Assembly: GCF_000407185.1 (NCBI RefSeq)
Contig: NZ_KE136481.1
Location: 1,836,136 to 1,900,135 of the forward strand
DNA: 64,000 bases
Reading direction: 5' to 3'
Source: Enterococcus malodoratus ATCC 43197
GTDB lineage: Bacteria > Bacillota > Bacilli > Lactobacillales > Enterococcaceae
Shown: positions 42,352 through 50,948 of the stretch, in pieces
How the letters are laid out: every line of letters starts with the position of its first letter
How positions within the stretch are numbered: position 1 is the first letter of the stretch
Made by a program: the position numbers and the translations under genes
Notes under the pieces: generated by a model
Databases searched by the model: none
Seen by the model: the letters and a program-made list of their open reading frames with translations, nothing else
What the model was told of the DNA's origin: nothing

Positions 42352-42660
42352 CTACTCATCCTTCAGCATATCGCCTAAAGAAAAACCATCGAAGGTTTCA
42401 CCATCATAATACTTCAGCAGCTGATCGGCCGTTAATAATGAAGAGGTCATCTCTTCTTCTTTGTCTTCCACCTGGTTCAACGCGGCATATTCCTGATACT
42501 GCTCCGCCAATTGGCGGTACATCGCTTTTTTCGAGGGCCCTTCTCCGACAAGAAACGGCAGCTCTTTAATGTGTCCACGATAAAGCGGTAAATCATTCAC
42601 CCATTCGATTGGCTGTTCCACAACGGTTAGCTGAACCTCGGCAAAAATATCTTCATACAT
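42352..42660 (-). CDS. Hypothetical acidic protein coupled to the AraC gene
   Basis: A 102-residue acidic protein (WVNDLPLYRGHIKELPFLVGEGPSKKAMYRQLAEQYQEY) with a C-terminal GETFDGFSLGDMLKDE. The middle part faintly resembles HicB-type or similar small beta-alpha domains, but I do not assign a family. Its ATG overlaps the AraC stop (TAATG), so it is translationally coupled and probably works with that regulator. Confidence 0.6.
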   Translation of the reverse strand: MYEDIFAEVQLTVVEQPIEWVNDLPLYRGHIKELPFLVGEGPSKKAMYRQLAEQYQEYAALNQVEDKEEEMTSSLLTADQLLKYYDGETFDGFSLGDMLKDE

Positions 42661-43613
42661 TAGTTTTCTTCCTCTCGCATTTTTCGGTACTGACGTGGCG
42701 TAACGCCTTCGATCTGTTTGAACCGCTTATAAAAAAAGGCTTTATCTTTATAGCCTAAGCGCTCCACGATCGCCTGAGCAGTCAGATCCGTCTGTTCCAA
42801 ATATTGTTTACAACGTTCAATTTTGCGTAATAAGACGATTTCTGTGAAGGAGTGCCCCGTTTTTTCCTTCAACAAACTCGATAAATAATTCGGGTGAAAA
42901 TGGAATTTCCGCGCAACCTCCTCCAACGTCACCTGCTCCAAACGCGCATCGATATACGCCAACAGCTCTTCTGTCAGTTGTCCATTCGATACAAAATTAT
43001 CTTTGGCAATCAAGCGTTCCGGCTCAGCCTGACTGATCTCGACAATTAAAAGTACAAACGCCGATTTGGTAACCTTATTGTTGAAGTACGCCATCTTGAC
43101 GACTTGTTTTAACAGCAGCAGCGTATAAAAATGAACATCCGTCACCGCCGCAAAATCATAAATCAAATAGCGGCTGATTCCCCTGGACTCCTCACTCAAC
43201 GCCTCCACAAAGAAACGATACAGCTGCGGCTCTTCGAAGAATTGACCCAGCAGCGACTCCGTGAAATAGCCCGGCTTGAAATAGAATGCGATCACTTCAG
43301 CTTCGGCATCGCCGTTATAAGAAAGCTTCGTAGCCGCATTCGTTAAAATCAGCCCACCCTCACTCAAACAACTTTCCGAGCCATCGATCGCAACTCTGAC
43401 AGACCCCTTCATAATATACAGCATTCGAATAAAATCGGACGGGACCTCAATCAGCTCCGTCGTTTCTCTAGTCACAAAAGCAGCGATCTCCCGGCGTGGG
43501 TTCTCGGAAAAATGCTGAACCTCGCCAATCATTTGCCCATCATCGCCTAGATAACAATCCAGCGTTTTTAAAAATTGATAGAAGCTGGCATATTGTACTG
43601 CTGTAACATCCAT
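42660..43613 (-). CDS. AraC family transcriptional regulator
   Basis: A 317-residue regulator. A cupin-like N-terminal region comes first (MLYIMKGSVRVAIDGSESCLSEGG). The C-terminal double helix-turn-helix is VTLEEVARKFHFHPNYLSSLLKEKTGHSF followed by IVERLGYKDKAFFYKRFKQIEGVTPRQYRKM. The ligand is unknown. It is transcribed away from proC and coupled to the small gene downstream. No clear operator was found. Confidence 0.9.
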   Translation of the reverse strand: MDVTAVQYASFYQFLKTLDCYLGDDGQMIGEVQHFSENPRREIAAFVTRETTELIEVPSDFIRMLYIMKGSVRVAIDGSESCLSEGGLILTNAATKLSYNGDAEAEVIAFYFKPGYFTESLLGQFFEEPQLYRFFVEALSEESRGISRYLIYDFAAVTDVHFYTLLLLKQVVKMAYFNNKVTKSAFVLLIVEISQAEPERLIAKDNFVSNGQLTEELLAYIDARLEQVTLEEVARKFHFHPNYLSSLLKEKTGHSFTEIVLLRKIERCKQYLEQTDLTAQAIVERLGYKDKAFFYKRFKQIEGVTPRQYRKMREEEN

Positions 43614-43758
43614 TTTCTCACCACCTTAGAATCGAACACTTTATTCTTTATCTACACTATTTTAAATAAGTCTCTATCAGCATATAATTTCTTTATTGAT
43701 TGTATCACCTTTTGAAAATTAATACATTTGATTCAAACACTTATAAGGAGGATTTACT

Positions 43759-44571
43759 ATGAAAATTGGTTTTATCGGTGCTGGAAATATGGCATCCGCA
43801 ATCGTTGAAGGAATTGTTCAGAAAGGATTCAGTAACCCGGAGGACATCTATTTATATGATATTTCAACAGAGAAGGTTCAAGCCTTCGCTGAAAAAGTTG
43901 GGGCTCACGCGTTGAATGATCCCCAAGAGGTCATCAAAACAGTCGATACATTGATCTTGGCAGTCAAACCAAATGTCATCAAGGGAGTATTGTTGGAAGC
44001 CAAAGACGCCATCTTGCAAAATGATCCATTAATCGTCTCGATCGCTGCCGGAACCAGTACGGAAGCCATCTATGACGTCTTTGAAACCGATCAGCCAATT
44101 CGAATCGTCCGCGTAATGCCGAACATGAACGCAATGGTCGGCGAAGGTGCTGCCGCCGTATGCGGAAATGCCAGCGCAACGAAGGAAGATCTCGCAACGA
44201 TCATCGATCTATTTAATGCAGTCGGCAAAGCTTGGCCATTAGAAGAAAAATATTTCTCGATCTTCACAGCGATCGCTGGGAGCTCACCTGCTTATACATT
44301 CTTATTTATCGATTCCATCGCTCGGGCTGCGGTGAAAAACGGCTTACCAAAAGACATCGCTCTGGAAATGGCGACCCAAGCTGTTTTAGGCAGTGCAGAA
44401 ACATTAGCCCACAGTAAAGAAAATCCGTGGACCTTAATCGATCGTGTAAGTTCACCGGGTGGAACGACCGTCGCCGGAATCGTGGAATTAGAAGACAACG
44501 CCTTTATCTCAACCGTGATCAAAGGTATTGATGCAACGATCCGAAAAGACGAAGAGTTAGGAAAGAAATAG
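43759..44571 (+). CDS. proC: Pyrroline-5-carboxylate reductase
   Basis: A 270-residue enzyme for the last step of proline synthesis (P5C + NAD(P)H to proline). The Rossmann motif is IGFIGAGNMASAIVEG. Central conserved parts are RIVRVMPNMNAMVGEGAAAVCGN and ITAIAGSSPAYTFLFID, and the C-terminal dimer domain signature is SSPGGTTVAGIVELE. AAGGAGGAT is well placed before the ATG. It is monocistronic with a strong terminator. Confidence 0.96.
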   Translation: MKIGFIGAGNMASAIVEGIVQKGFSNPEDIYLYDISTEKVQAFAEKVGAHALNDPQEVIKTVDTLILAVKPNVIKGVLLEAKDAILQNDPLIVSIAAGTSTEAIYDVFETDQPIRIVRVMPNMNAMVGEGAAAVCGNASATKEDLATIIDLFNAVGKAWPLEEKYFSIFTAIAGSSPAYTFLFIDSIARAAVKNGLPKDIALEMATQAVLGSAETLAHSKENPWTLIDRVSSPGGTTVAGIVELEDNAFISTVIKGIDATIRKDEELGKK

Positions 44572-44574
44572 CAA

Positions 44575-44616
44575 AAGAAGGTTATGCCTGATAATCGGCA
44601 TAACCTTCTTTTTTTA
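44575..44616. terminator. Bidirectional terminator between proC and acoL
   Basis: AGAAGGTTATGCC / GGCATAACCTTCT, a 13-bp stem with an 8-base loop and T7. Confidence 0.95.
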
Positions 44617-46005
44617 CATATGAATCGGCATTCCCAACCCGACTTCACAGGCATCCATCACCATTTCAGATAGTGTTGGATGACCATGGATCGTCAGAGA
44701 AATATCCTCCAGCGTCAGATAGGATTCGATCGCCAAAGTGATCTCAGCCACTAAATCACTTGCGTTGACTCCGACAATCTGAGCACCTAAGATTAATTCC
44801 GTTTCCGCTTCAAAGACTAAACGAACAAAGCCTTCCGTTGCATTCAATGATAAGGCACGTCCATTGGCTTGCATCGGGAAATTCGCTGTCTTAGCCTTGA
44901 TCCCCTCCGCTTTCGCCTCCGCCAACGTATACCCGACTGTCGCCACTTCTGGATCGGTGAAACAAATTGCTGGAATCGCACGATAATCTTTCGCAACATT
45001 CTTGCCACCGATCACTTCTGCCGCTACTTTCGCTTCATAGCTGGCCTTATGAGCCAATGCTAGACCGGGAACGATATCGCCGATAGCAAAAATAGTTTTC
45101 TGTGATGTGCGGTATTGCTCATCCACTTGAATCAAGCCGCGTTCTGTCAGCTTGACGCCAGCCTTTTCCAATCCTAGGTTTTCGGTATTCGGTCTGCGGC
45201 CGACTGTCACCATCACGTAATCCGCTTCGATCGTTTGCGTCTTCCCTTTGACTTCAAACTCTACCGCTACCCCATTCGCTGTCTCAGTGGCTTTTTTGGC
45301 TTTCGCACTGGTAAAGATCTCTACCCCGTTTTGCTTGAACTTTTTCGCGACCAATTGTTGAATGTCGCTTTCAAAATTCGGAACGATGTTTTCCGCTCCT
45401 TCAATGATCGTTACTTCTGATCCTAGATTGCGATACGCGCCGCCCAGCTCAGAGCCAACGATTCCGCCGCCGATAATAATCAGCTTCTTCGGAATTTCCT
45501 TCAAATTCAATCCGCCAGTAGAATCTACTATGCGACCGCCAAAGGCAAAACCGGGAATCTCGATTGGACGACTGCCGGTAGCAATAATCGCATGCTTGAA
45601 CTGCAATTTCTCTTCGCCTTTGCTAGTGGTGATCGTTAGATTTTGCGGACCCGTAAATTGCGCCCGTCCCATAATCACCTCAGCACCATTCTTCTTCAAC
45701 AGCATTGCGACACCTGAAGTCAGCGTTTTAACGACCTTTTGATCTTTCCATTGCTGAGTCTTCGTAAAATCCAACTGAGCATCTTTGACACTTAATCCAA
45801 GGAAGTCAGAATGCTGCGCCTCTTGGTAACGATGTCCAGCCGTGATCAACGCTTTTGAAGGAATGCAGCCAACATTTAAGCACACTCCGCCGATATGTTC
45901 AGCTTCTACTACGGTCACCTTTTGTCCTAATTGTGCGGCACGGATCGCCGCTACATAGCCGCCCGGTCCCGCACCAATTACGACTGTATCTGTCTTTTTC
46001 GTCAT
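44614..46005 (-). CDS. acoL: Dihydrolipoyl dehydrogenase (E3)
   Basis: A 463-residue FAD flavoprotein that reoxidises the dihydrolipoyl group of E2 with NAD+. The redox disulfide is GGVCLNVGCIPSKAL. The FAD motif is VVIGAGPGGYVAAI and the NAD motif IIIGGGIVGSELGG. The catalytic His-Glu dyad is TIHGHPTLSEMV at the C-terminus. It is the last gene of a SorC - E1alpha - E1beta - E2 - E3 operon, 12 bases after E2. Confidence 0.94.
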   Translation of the reverse strand: MTKKTDTVVIGAGPGGYVAAIRAAQLGQKVTVVEAEHIGGVCLNVGCIPSKALITAGHRYQEAQHSDFLGLSVKDAQLDFTKTQQWKDQKVVKTLTSGVAMLLKKNGAEVIMGRAQFTGPQNLTITTSKGEEKLQFKHAIIATGSRPIEIPGFAFGGRIVDSTGGLNLKEIPKKLIIIGGGIVGSELGGAYRNLGSEVTIIEGAENIVPNFESDIQQLVAKKFKQNGVEIFTSAKAKKATETANGVAVEFEVKGKTQTIEADYVMVTVGRRPNTENLGLEKAGVKLTERGLIQVDEQYRTSQKTIFAIGDIVPGLALAHKASYEAKVAAEVIGGKNVAKDYRAIPAICFTDPEVATVGYTLAEAKAEGIKAKTANFPMQANGRALSLNATEGFVRLVFEAETELILGAQIVGVNASDLVAEITLAIESYLTLEDISLTIHGHPTLSEMVMDACEVGLGMPIHM

Positions 46006-46017
46006 ACTCAGCCTCCT

Positions 46018-47235
46018 CTACAGCAACAAGCTCATTGGATTTTCTAACAAGTCAACGATCATACTTAAGAATGCCGCCGCTGGAGCGCCGTCAGCAACCC
46101 GATGATCAAAAGAAAGACATAGATTCAATGCGGTGATTGTTGCGACTTGTGAGCCTTCCGATGTATCTGCAACAACCAATTTATCATAGCTTCCGCCGAC
46201 GCCTAGAATCGCAACCTCTGGCAAGTTGATGATTGGATTGAAGGTTTGAACTTTACTGCGGCCTAACGAACTAATGGTAAAAGTGCCGCCGCTCATTTCG
46301 GCTGGCATCAATTGACCATCCCGCGCTTTTTTCGTCACTGCTTTTACAGCTGCGGTCAAATCACTTAAGCCTTTTTGATCTGCTTGCTCTACGACCGGTA
46401 CGACTAATCCATCAGAAACCGCGACTGCCACACCAAGGTTTACATGATCAAAACGTTTGATTCCTTCAGCATAGGCATTAGCATTGAATTCTGGATAAGC
46501 CTTTAGGGCTACCATTGCTGCTTTTGCGATTATTTCCAAGAAGGATAGCCGTTCGTCCGTGCGTTCTTCTACCATCGGCAGCAATTGTTTACGCAGCTCG
46601 ATTACTTTGGTTAGATCGACTTCGGCATTCATCGTGACATGCGGGATCGTGTGCTTGCTTTCCGACATCTTGTCTGCGATAGCTTTGCGCATACCGCTCC
46701 AAGGAATTAGCTCGCCTTCCGCTGCTTTTGGTGCCGCAGCTACTGTCGGCTCTTGATATTCCTTCACGTCCAGTGCTTGAATCCGGCCTTTCGGTCCAGA
46801 ACCTTGTACTTTCTGCAAATTGAGCCCTTTTTCGCGGGCAATGCGGCGAGCCGCTGGTGTTGCGCGAACTTTTGTCGTTGTTACAGTTGTTTCTTCGTTG
46901 GATTCTGTTGGTTCCGCGACTTCTGCTACTTCTTCAGCTTCCGTTTCCTCCGCTGCTTCTGCTTCAGCACCCGGCATCTCCGCAGGAACGTCTTCCCCGG
47001 CCTCACCAATATAGGCAATCACGGAATTCACCGGTGCACTATCTCCGTCGCCGATATATTTTTTGAGTAAAATTCCTTCATCATAGGCTTCCACTTCGAT
47101 CGCGATTTTGTCGGTCATGACTTCAAAAATCGCTTCGCCGACCTCGACGGAATCGCCTTCATTTTTTAGCCAAGTTGTGATCGTTCCGACATCCATCGTC
47201 GAACTTAACTTTGGCATCAATACTTCATTCGCCAT
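46018..47235 (-). CDS. acoC: Dihydrolipoamide acyltransferase (E2)
   Basis: A 405-residue E2 core. One N-terminal lipoyl domain has the lipoylated Lys in VMTDKIAIEVEA. An acidic Ala/Glu hinge covers about residues 80-125. The peripheral subunit-binding domain is VRATPAARRIAREKGLNL. The catalytic chloramphenicol-acetyltransferase-like domain has SFDHRVADGAPAAAF (DHRxxDG). A single lipoyl domain and the small E1 partners fit the acetoin-dehydrogenase type better than enterococcal PDH. It lies 12 bases after E1beta. Confidence 0.92.
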   Translation of the reverse strand: MANEVLMPKLSSTMDVGTITTWLKNEGDSVEVGEAIFEVMTDKIAIEVEAYDEGILLKKYIGDGDSAPVNSVIAYIGEAGEDVPAEMPGAEAEAAEETEAEEVAEVAEPTESNEETTVTTTKVRATPAARRIAREKGLNLQKVQGSGPKGRIQALDVKEYQEPTVAAAPKAAEGELIPWSGMRKAIADKMSESKHTIPHVTMNAEVDLTKVIELRKQLLPMVEERTDERLSFLEIIAKAAMVALKAYPEFNANAYAEGIKRFDHVNLGVAVAVSDGLVVPVVEQADQKGLSDLTAAVKAVTKKARDGQLMPAEMSGGTFTISSLGRSKVQTFNPIINLPEVAILGVGGSYDKLVVADTSEGSQVATITALNLCLSFDHRVADGAPAAAFLSMIVDLLENPMSLLL

Positions 47236-47247
47236 CTCTATCCCCCC

Positions 47248-48225
47248 TTATGCCATTAATCCGCGACAAGCGTCAACGATATCCTCTACTTGAGGAACTG
47301 CTTTTTTCTCAAGCTCTGGGTGATACGGCATCGGGATTTCTTTACCTGCTAAACGGATGATCGGTGCATCTAAGAAATCAAAGCATTCTTCTTCTGCAAT
47401 CACACTGGCTAATTCAGCGCTGAAGCCGCTGCGTTTCACTGCTTCCGTCACCACGACTGCTTTCCCCGTTTTAACAACCGAATCAATGATTGTCTGCTTA
47501 TCCAGTGGTACCAATGTGCGTGGATCGACAACTTCGATCTGAATGCCATCTTCTGCCAAAATATCGGCGGCTTCCAACGCTTTGTGCACCATGATCCCAG
47601 TCGCTACGACAGAAATATCCGAGCCATCTCGTTTGATGTCTGCCACACCAATCGGAATCGTGTATTTTCCTTCCGGCACATCAGAGCTCGTCCGGTAGCA
47701 AAGCTTGTGCTCATAAAACATGACAGGATTATTGTCTTCAATCGCCGCATGCAGCAAACCTTTTGCATCATAGGCGGTCGCCGGTTGAATGACTTTCAAG
47801 CCAGGTACGTGTGCCGTCCAGTTTTCTAAACTCTGCGAGTGCTGTGCCGCTGCACCGGTTCCCGAACCTCCCGGCGTGCGCATCACCAATGGAATCTTCG
47901 CCTTCCCGCCGTACATGTATCTGATTTTTGCTGCTTGGTTAACGATCTGATCCAACGCGATCGTCACAAAATCCGAGAACTGAATCTCAAAAATCGGACG
48001 CATCCCTGTCATTGCTGAACCGACAGCCGCTCCAGCGATCACTGATTCAGAGATCGGCGTGGAACGAACCCGTTCTTCACCAAATTCTTCTACCATGCCG
48101 CGACTCACACCGAAAGCGCCACCATAAACGCCGATGTCTTCGCCTAACATGAAAATATCTTCATCTTCTCGCATCGCTTCAGACATTGCTTCTCTGACCG
48201 CTTCCGCGTATGTGATTTCTCTCAT
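47248..48225 (-). CDS. acoB: 2-oxoacid/acetoin dehydrogenase E1 beta subunit
   Basis: A 325-residue transketolase-type beta subunit that forms the TPP site with E1alpha. Conserved parts are [55 protein letters not shown] and the C-terminal [17 protein letters not shown]. The 119-bp gap separating it from E1alpha holds a structured repeat, unusual for obligate partner subunits. GGAGG-type ribosome binding site upstream. Confidence 0.92.
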   Translation of the reverse strand: MREITYAEAVREAMSEAMREDEDIFMLGEDIGVYGGAFGVSRGMVEEFGEERVRSTPISESVIAGAAVGSAMTGMRPIFEIQFSDFVTIALDQIVNQAAKIRYMYGGKAKIPLVMRTPGGSGTGAAAQHSQSLENWTAHVPGLKVIQPATAYDAKGLLHAAIEDNNPVMFYEHKLCYRTSSDVPEGKYTIPIGVADIKRDGSDISVVATGIMVHKALEAADILAEDGIQIEVVDPRTLVPLDKQTIIDSVVKTGKAVVVTEAVKRSGFSAELASVIAEEECFDFLDAPIIRLAGKEIPMPYHPELEKKAVPQVEDIVDACRGLMA

Positions 48226-48257
48226 TTTTTTCGCTCCTCCTATTTCGTACTCAAGTA

Positions 48258-48342
48258 TTTATTTTTCAAAAGAAAAATAAGTTCGCCTCTCACCACGCGT
48301 ACTATCCGCTGACTTGCTCAAGCAGACAGTAAAGCTGGCGGC
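48258..48342. repeat. Structured intergenic repeat between acoA and acoB
   Basis: TTATTTTTC / GAAAAATAA hairpin (48259-48280), then CACGCGTACTATCC, a TGCTCAAGCA mini-hairpin (48315-48324) and AGTAAAGCTGGC. Order and spacing match the 110-bp units at 7214-7433. It occupies nearly the whole gap between two subunit genes. Confidence 0.7.
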
Positions 48343-48344
48343 TA

Positions 48345-49349
48345 TTAATCCGAATAAACATCTTCGTACATACTTTCGGTCGCCGGCATCGGACTTTCTT
48401 CCGCAAAAGTAACTGCATCCTCAATCGCTTGTTTAGCTGCTAAGCGAAGCTCTTCTGCTTCCTCTTCGGTAAAAATCCCCGCCGCTACAAATTTTTCACG
48501 CGCCAATTTGATCGGGTCGCGGTTCTTGCGCCAATCTTCTTCCTCTTCCTTCGTACGGTATTTCTTCGCGTCAGATTTTGAATGACCTTTCCAACGATAA
48601 GTCATCGCTTCGATCAATGTCGGACCTTCACCGCGCCGTGCTTTTTCGACGGCATCATAGGTTGTATTGATAACTTCAATAATGTCATTTCCTTCGATTG
48701 TAATGCCTTCGATTCCATACGCTTTCGCCCGTTCAGATAAACGTTCAACATTCATCATTGTTTTAAACGGTCCGCTCATCCCGTATTGATTGTTTTCAAT
48801 AAAGAAGACTACCGGCAAGTCCCAAATAGAAGCCAAATTCAATGATTCATGGAAACTTCCCTCATTTGTAGAACCATCGCCTGCATACGCCAACGCCACT
48901 GTATCATTTTTCTTCAATTTTGAAGTCAACGCCGCGCCTGTTGCGATTGGAAATCCGCCGCCGACAATCCCGTTAGCGCCAAGGTTTCCTGTATCTAAAT
49001 CGGCGATATGCATCGATCCGCCTTTACCATTGTTGGTTCCCGTCGTCCGGCCAAATAATTCCGCCATCATTTCGTTGATATTCGTTCCTTTAGCGATCGT
49101 TTGCCCATGCCCGCGGTGCGTCGCAGTGATCCAGTCCGTTTTTCTTAAGACCGCGCCGCTGCCTGCCGCCGTAGACTCTTGTCCTACTGCCAAGTGAGTC
49201 GTTCCGTGGATCAGACCCTTTGCAAATAATTGGTCGACTTTTTCATCAAAGTAACGAATTTCCCACATTCTGCGGTAAAGCTCTACCAAGTTTTCATCCG
49301 TCAAACCTGCTCGATTTGGAATCGAGATGTTTTTCGTTGCTGCCATCAT
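48345..49349 (-). CDS. acoA: 2-oxoacid/acetoin dehydrogenase E1 alpha subunit
   Basis: A 334-residue TPP-dependent alpha subunit. The TPP/Mg2+ motif is YAGDGSTNEGSFHESLNLAS(x)n and ends at VFFIENNQYG, giving GDG...NN. Other blocks are THLAVGQESTAAGSG and GRTTGTNNGKGGSMHIAD. The length and the GKGGSMHIAD block favour the acetoin-dehydrogenase group (acetoin to acetaldehyde + acetyl-CoA), though pyruvate or a branched 2-oxoacid cannot be excluded. It starts 16 bases after the SorC regulator gene with GGAGGCG upstream. Confidence 0.9.
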   Translation of the reverse strand: MMAATKNISIPNRAGLTDENLVELYRRMWEIRYFDEKVDQLFAKGLIHGTTHLAVGQESTAAGSGAVLRKTDWITATHRGHGQTIAKGTNINEMMAELFGRTTGTNNGKGGSMHIADLDTGNLGANGIVGGGFPIATGAALTSKLKKNDTVALAYAGDGSTNEGSFHESLNLASIWDLPVVFFIENNQYGMSGPFKTMMNVERLSERAKAYGIEGITIEGNDIIEVINTTYDAVEKARRGEGPTLIEAMTYRWKGHSKSDAKKYRTKEEEEDWRKNRDPIKLAREKFVAAGIFTEEEAEELRLAAKQAIEDAVTFAEESPMPATESMYEDVYSD

Positions 49350-49364
49350 TTATGCGCCTCCATT

Positions 49365-50321
49365 TTATTTATCTTCATCTAGTAACGTCTTCGCTGTCTC
49401 TTCATCAGTGATCAAAACATTGACTAATTTCCCATTTAACGCTGCCCGTATGCCACTGACTTTTTCTTTGCCGCCAGATACACCGATCCTTTTTGGGATC
49501 TGCTTCAACTCTTTCAAACTGATCGCCAAAACTCGATCATTCCATGTACAATCTGTTAGCTCGCCCTCCTCATCAATAAAGTTGTAACAAATATCTCCCG
49601 ATACATTACCAGCAGATAATTCCTTTCTTAGTGGTACTTCTTCATTTGGCAAATATGCTTTTGTCATGGTGGAATAGGCTGGCAGCCCTCCGATCCCGAC
49701 TAATGCGATATCTGCTTTTTTCCCTTTATCAAAAACGTTTTTAATAAACGACTGTGCCATAAAAACTTTTTTTGCCTCCGCAGAATCCACTGTAATCGGC
49801 GCGTGTAGTTCTAATACTGAGCCGCCGCTCTTGCGGGCAAAAATTTCACAGACCACGTTGGCTTGCAACGCTGTATGTTCTTGACCTAAACCGCCAACCA
49901 ATGGAATAAATCGGATATTTTCCATTTGATTTTTCGGTAAAAAATTCTGAGCAGCCTCGTGAACTACCATCCCGGCGGAGACACCGATTGTTTCATCGCC
50001 TTTTAAAATCCGCGATAAGTATTTTCCAGCAGCGATACCGATACGTTTGTTCAACATTTCGGCTGCCGCAGGTGCGATACAGATCACCTCTGTCAACCCA
50101 AATTTCTCGATCAGCTTTTCCTCCAGCAAACGATAAGGATGAACTAAATCATCATGAATAATAATTTCTACTAACCCTAGAGAACGTGCCTTCGCCAAAT
50201 ATTTAGAGACCAGCGAGCGACTGATATTAAACTTTTTTGCGACTTCTGATTGTTTGGCTCCCTCTTCGTAATACATTGAAGCGATTTCTGTCAGTAATCG
50301 TGCGTCGTCGGAATAACTCAT
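49365..50321 (-). CDS. SorC/DeoR-type sugar-binding transcriptional regulator
   Basis: A 318-residue regulator. The N-terminal helix-turn-helix is KQSEVAKKFNISRSLVSKYLAKARSLGLV. The SorC-type effector domain follows (IGVSAGMVVHEAAQNF, IRFIPLVGGLGQEH, DIALVGIGGLPAYST, GDICYNFIDEEG), which binds a phosphorylated sugar or polyol in relatives. It is first in the aco operon. Its promoter carries a perfect inverted repeat that is probably its own operator. Confidence 0.9.
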   Translation of the reverse strand: MSYSDDARLLTEIASMYYEEGAKQSEVAKKFNISRSLVSKYLAKARSLGLVEIIIHDDLVHPYRLLEEKLIEKFGLTEVICIAPAAAEMLNKRIGIAAGKYLSRILKGDETIGVSAGMVVHEAAQNFLPKNQMENIRFIPLVGGLGQEHTALQANVVCEIFARKSGGSVLELHAPITVDSAEAKKVFMAQSFIKNVFDKGKKADIALVGIGGLPAYSTMTKAYLPNEEVPLRKELSAGNVSGDICYNFIDEEGELTDCTWNDRVLAISLKELKQIPKRIGVSGGKEKVSGIRAALNGKLVNVLITDEETAKTLLDEDK

Positions 50322-50371
50322 TTTTATTCCCTCCTAGTTTCTGCGAATGAACTTATTTAGTTCGCTGTTAC

Positions 50372-50396
50372 CATATGTTCCTTTATTTAACATATG
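50372..50396 (-). promoter_or_regulatory. Probable SorC operator
   Basis: CATATGTT (50372-50379) and AACATATG (50389-50396) form a perfect 8-bp inverted repeat with a 9-base spacer. It lies just downstream of the promoter -10 and about 50 bases before the regulator start codon, fitting autorepression. Confidence 0.75.
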
Positions 50397-50406
50397 TCAC
50401 ACTGTC

Positions 50407-50443
50407 ATCATAAGAGGCATCGCCCTAAGTGTCAACGCTTTCA
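50407..50443 (-). promoter_or_regulatory. aco operon promoter with overlapping cre site
   Basis: Minus-strand -35 TTGACA (50435-50430), a 17-bp spacer and -10 TATGAT (50412-50407). On the plus strand TGTCAACGCTTTCA (50430-50443) matches the CcpA cre consensus TGWAANCGNTNWCA at 13 of 14 positions and overlaps the -35. Carbon catabolite repression is expected. Confidence 0.83.
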
Positions 50444-50627
50444 GCAAATGATTTCATTCACAAGCCCATCTTTACAGAATGTTCCAACCACGCGATTCCC
50501 GTAACAAATATTACGCCGTTTCACATACTCTAAAATATCTCTTTGATTTACCCGCGAAAAAAATATCATAGTAAAAATCATTTATTATTGGGATCTTACT
50601 AACAGACCAATAAGGAGGATTTTCACT

Positions 50628-50720
50628 ATGACGTTTCCAAGTTCTATACAATTTCTGTTAGAAGCCGGAGTATATCCAAATTTTATTTTGCGGCAATACT
50701 CTTTTTTCTCTACTCTTTAG
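50628..50720 (+). CDS. Possible 30-codon small ORF, unknown
   Basis: ATG at 50628 is preceded by a perfect AAGGAGGA (50612-50619) at optimal spacing and opens a 30-residue frame (MTFPSSIQFLLEAGVYPNFI...) ending TAG at 50720. The peptide has a hydrophobic middle and no recognisable domain. A hairpin with a T7 tail follows at 50797-50855. It may be a short peptide gene, a regulatory leader, or the 5' remnant of a decayed gene. The rest of the 627-bp gap (50322-50948) holds only promoter elements and a direct repeat. Confidence 0.4.
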   Translation: MTFPSSIQFLLEAGVYPNFILRQYSFFSTL

Positions 50721-50754
50721 TAGGACTTATCCTTGCAGAAACTCACAGTCTCTC

Positions 50755-50829
50755 CCTATTTCTTATACCCATCATAAGCAATTCCAGCCCCTGTTTAAAG
50801 GCATCCTTTTTTCATCATTAATCATGAAA
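50755..50829. repeat. Left copy of a 12.4-kb-spaced direct repeat
   Basis: Bases 50792-50829 (38 bp, TGTTTAAAGGCATCC... to ATCATGAAA) are identical to 63217-63254. Similarity extends ungapped to about 50755. The last 20 bases form an imperfect palindrome, TTTCATCATTAATCATGAAA. Confidence 0.85.
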
Positions 50830-50855
50830 GAACGAATCGAGCGATGCCTTTTTTT
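50797..50855 (+). terminator. Possible terminator after the small ORF
   Basis: AAAGGCATC (50797-50805) pairs with GATGCCTTT (50843-50851), followed by T-rich sequence. The 37-base loop is long but contains a secondary palindrome. Confidence 0.5.
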
Positions 50856-50948
50856 ACATAGAGGATAAAATTTTGAGCAAGCATAAGGCCATTGATTTTT
50901 TCCCTCTGCACGAAGCAAAAGCATTCAATCAGTGGCTCTTATGCATTC

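Noticed and set aside
46857-47066. Plus-strand frames opposite the E2 hinge
   Set aside because: Low-complexity antisense of the Ala/Glu linker of the acyltransferase.
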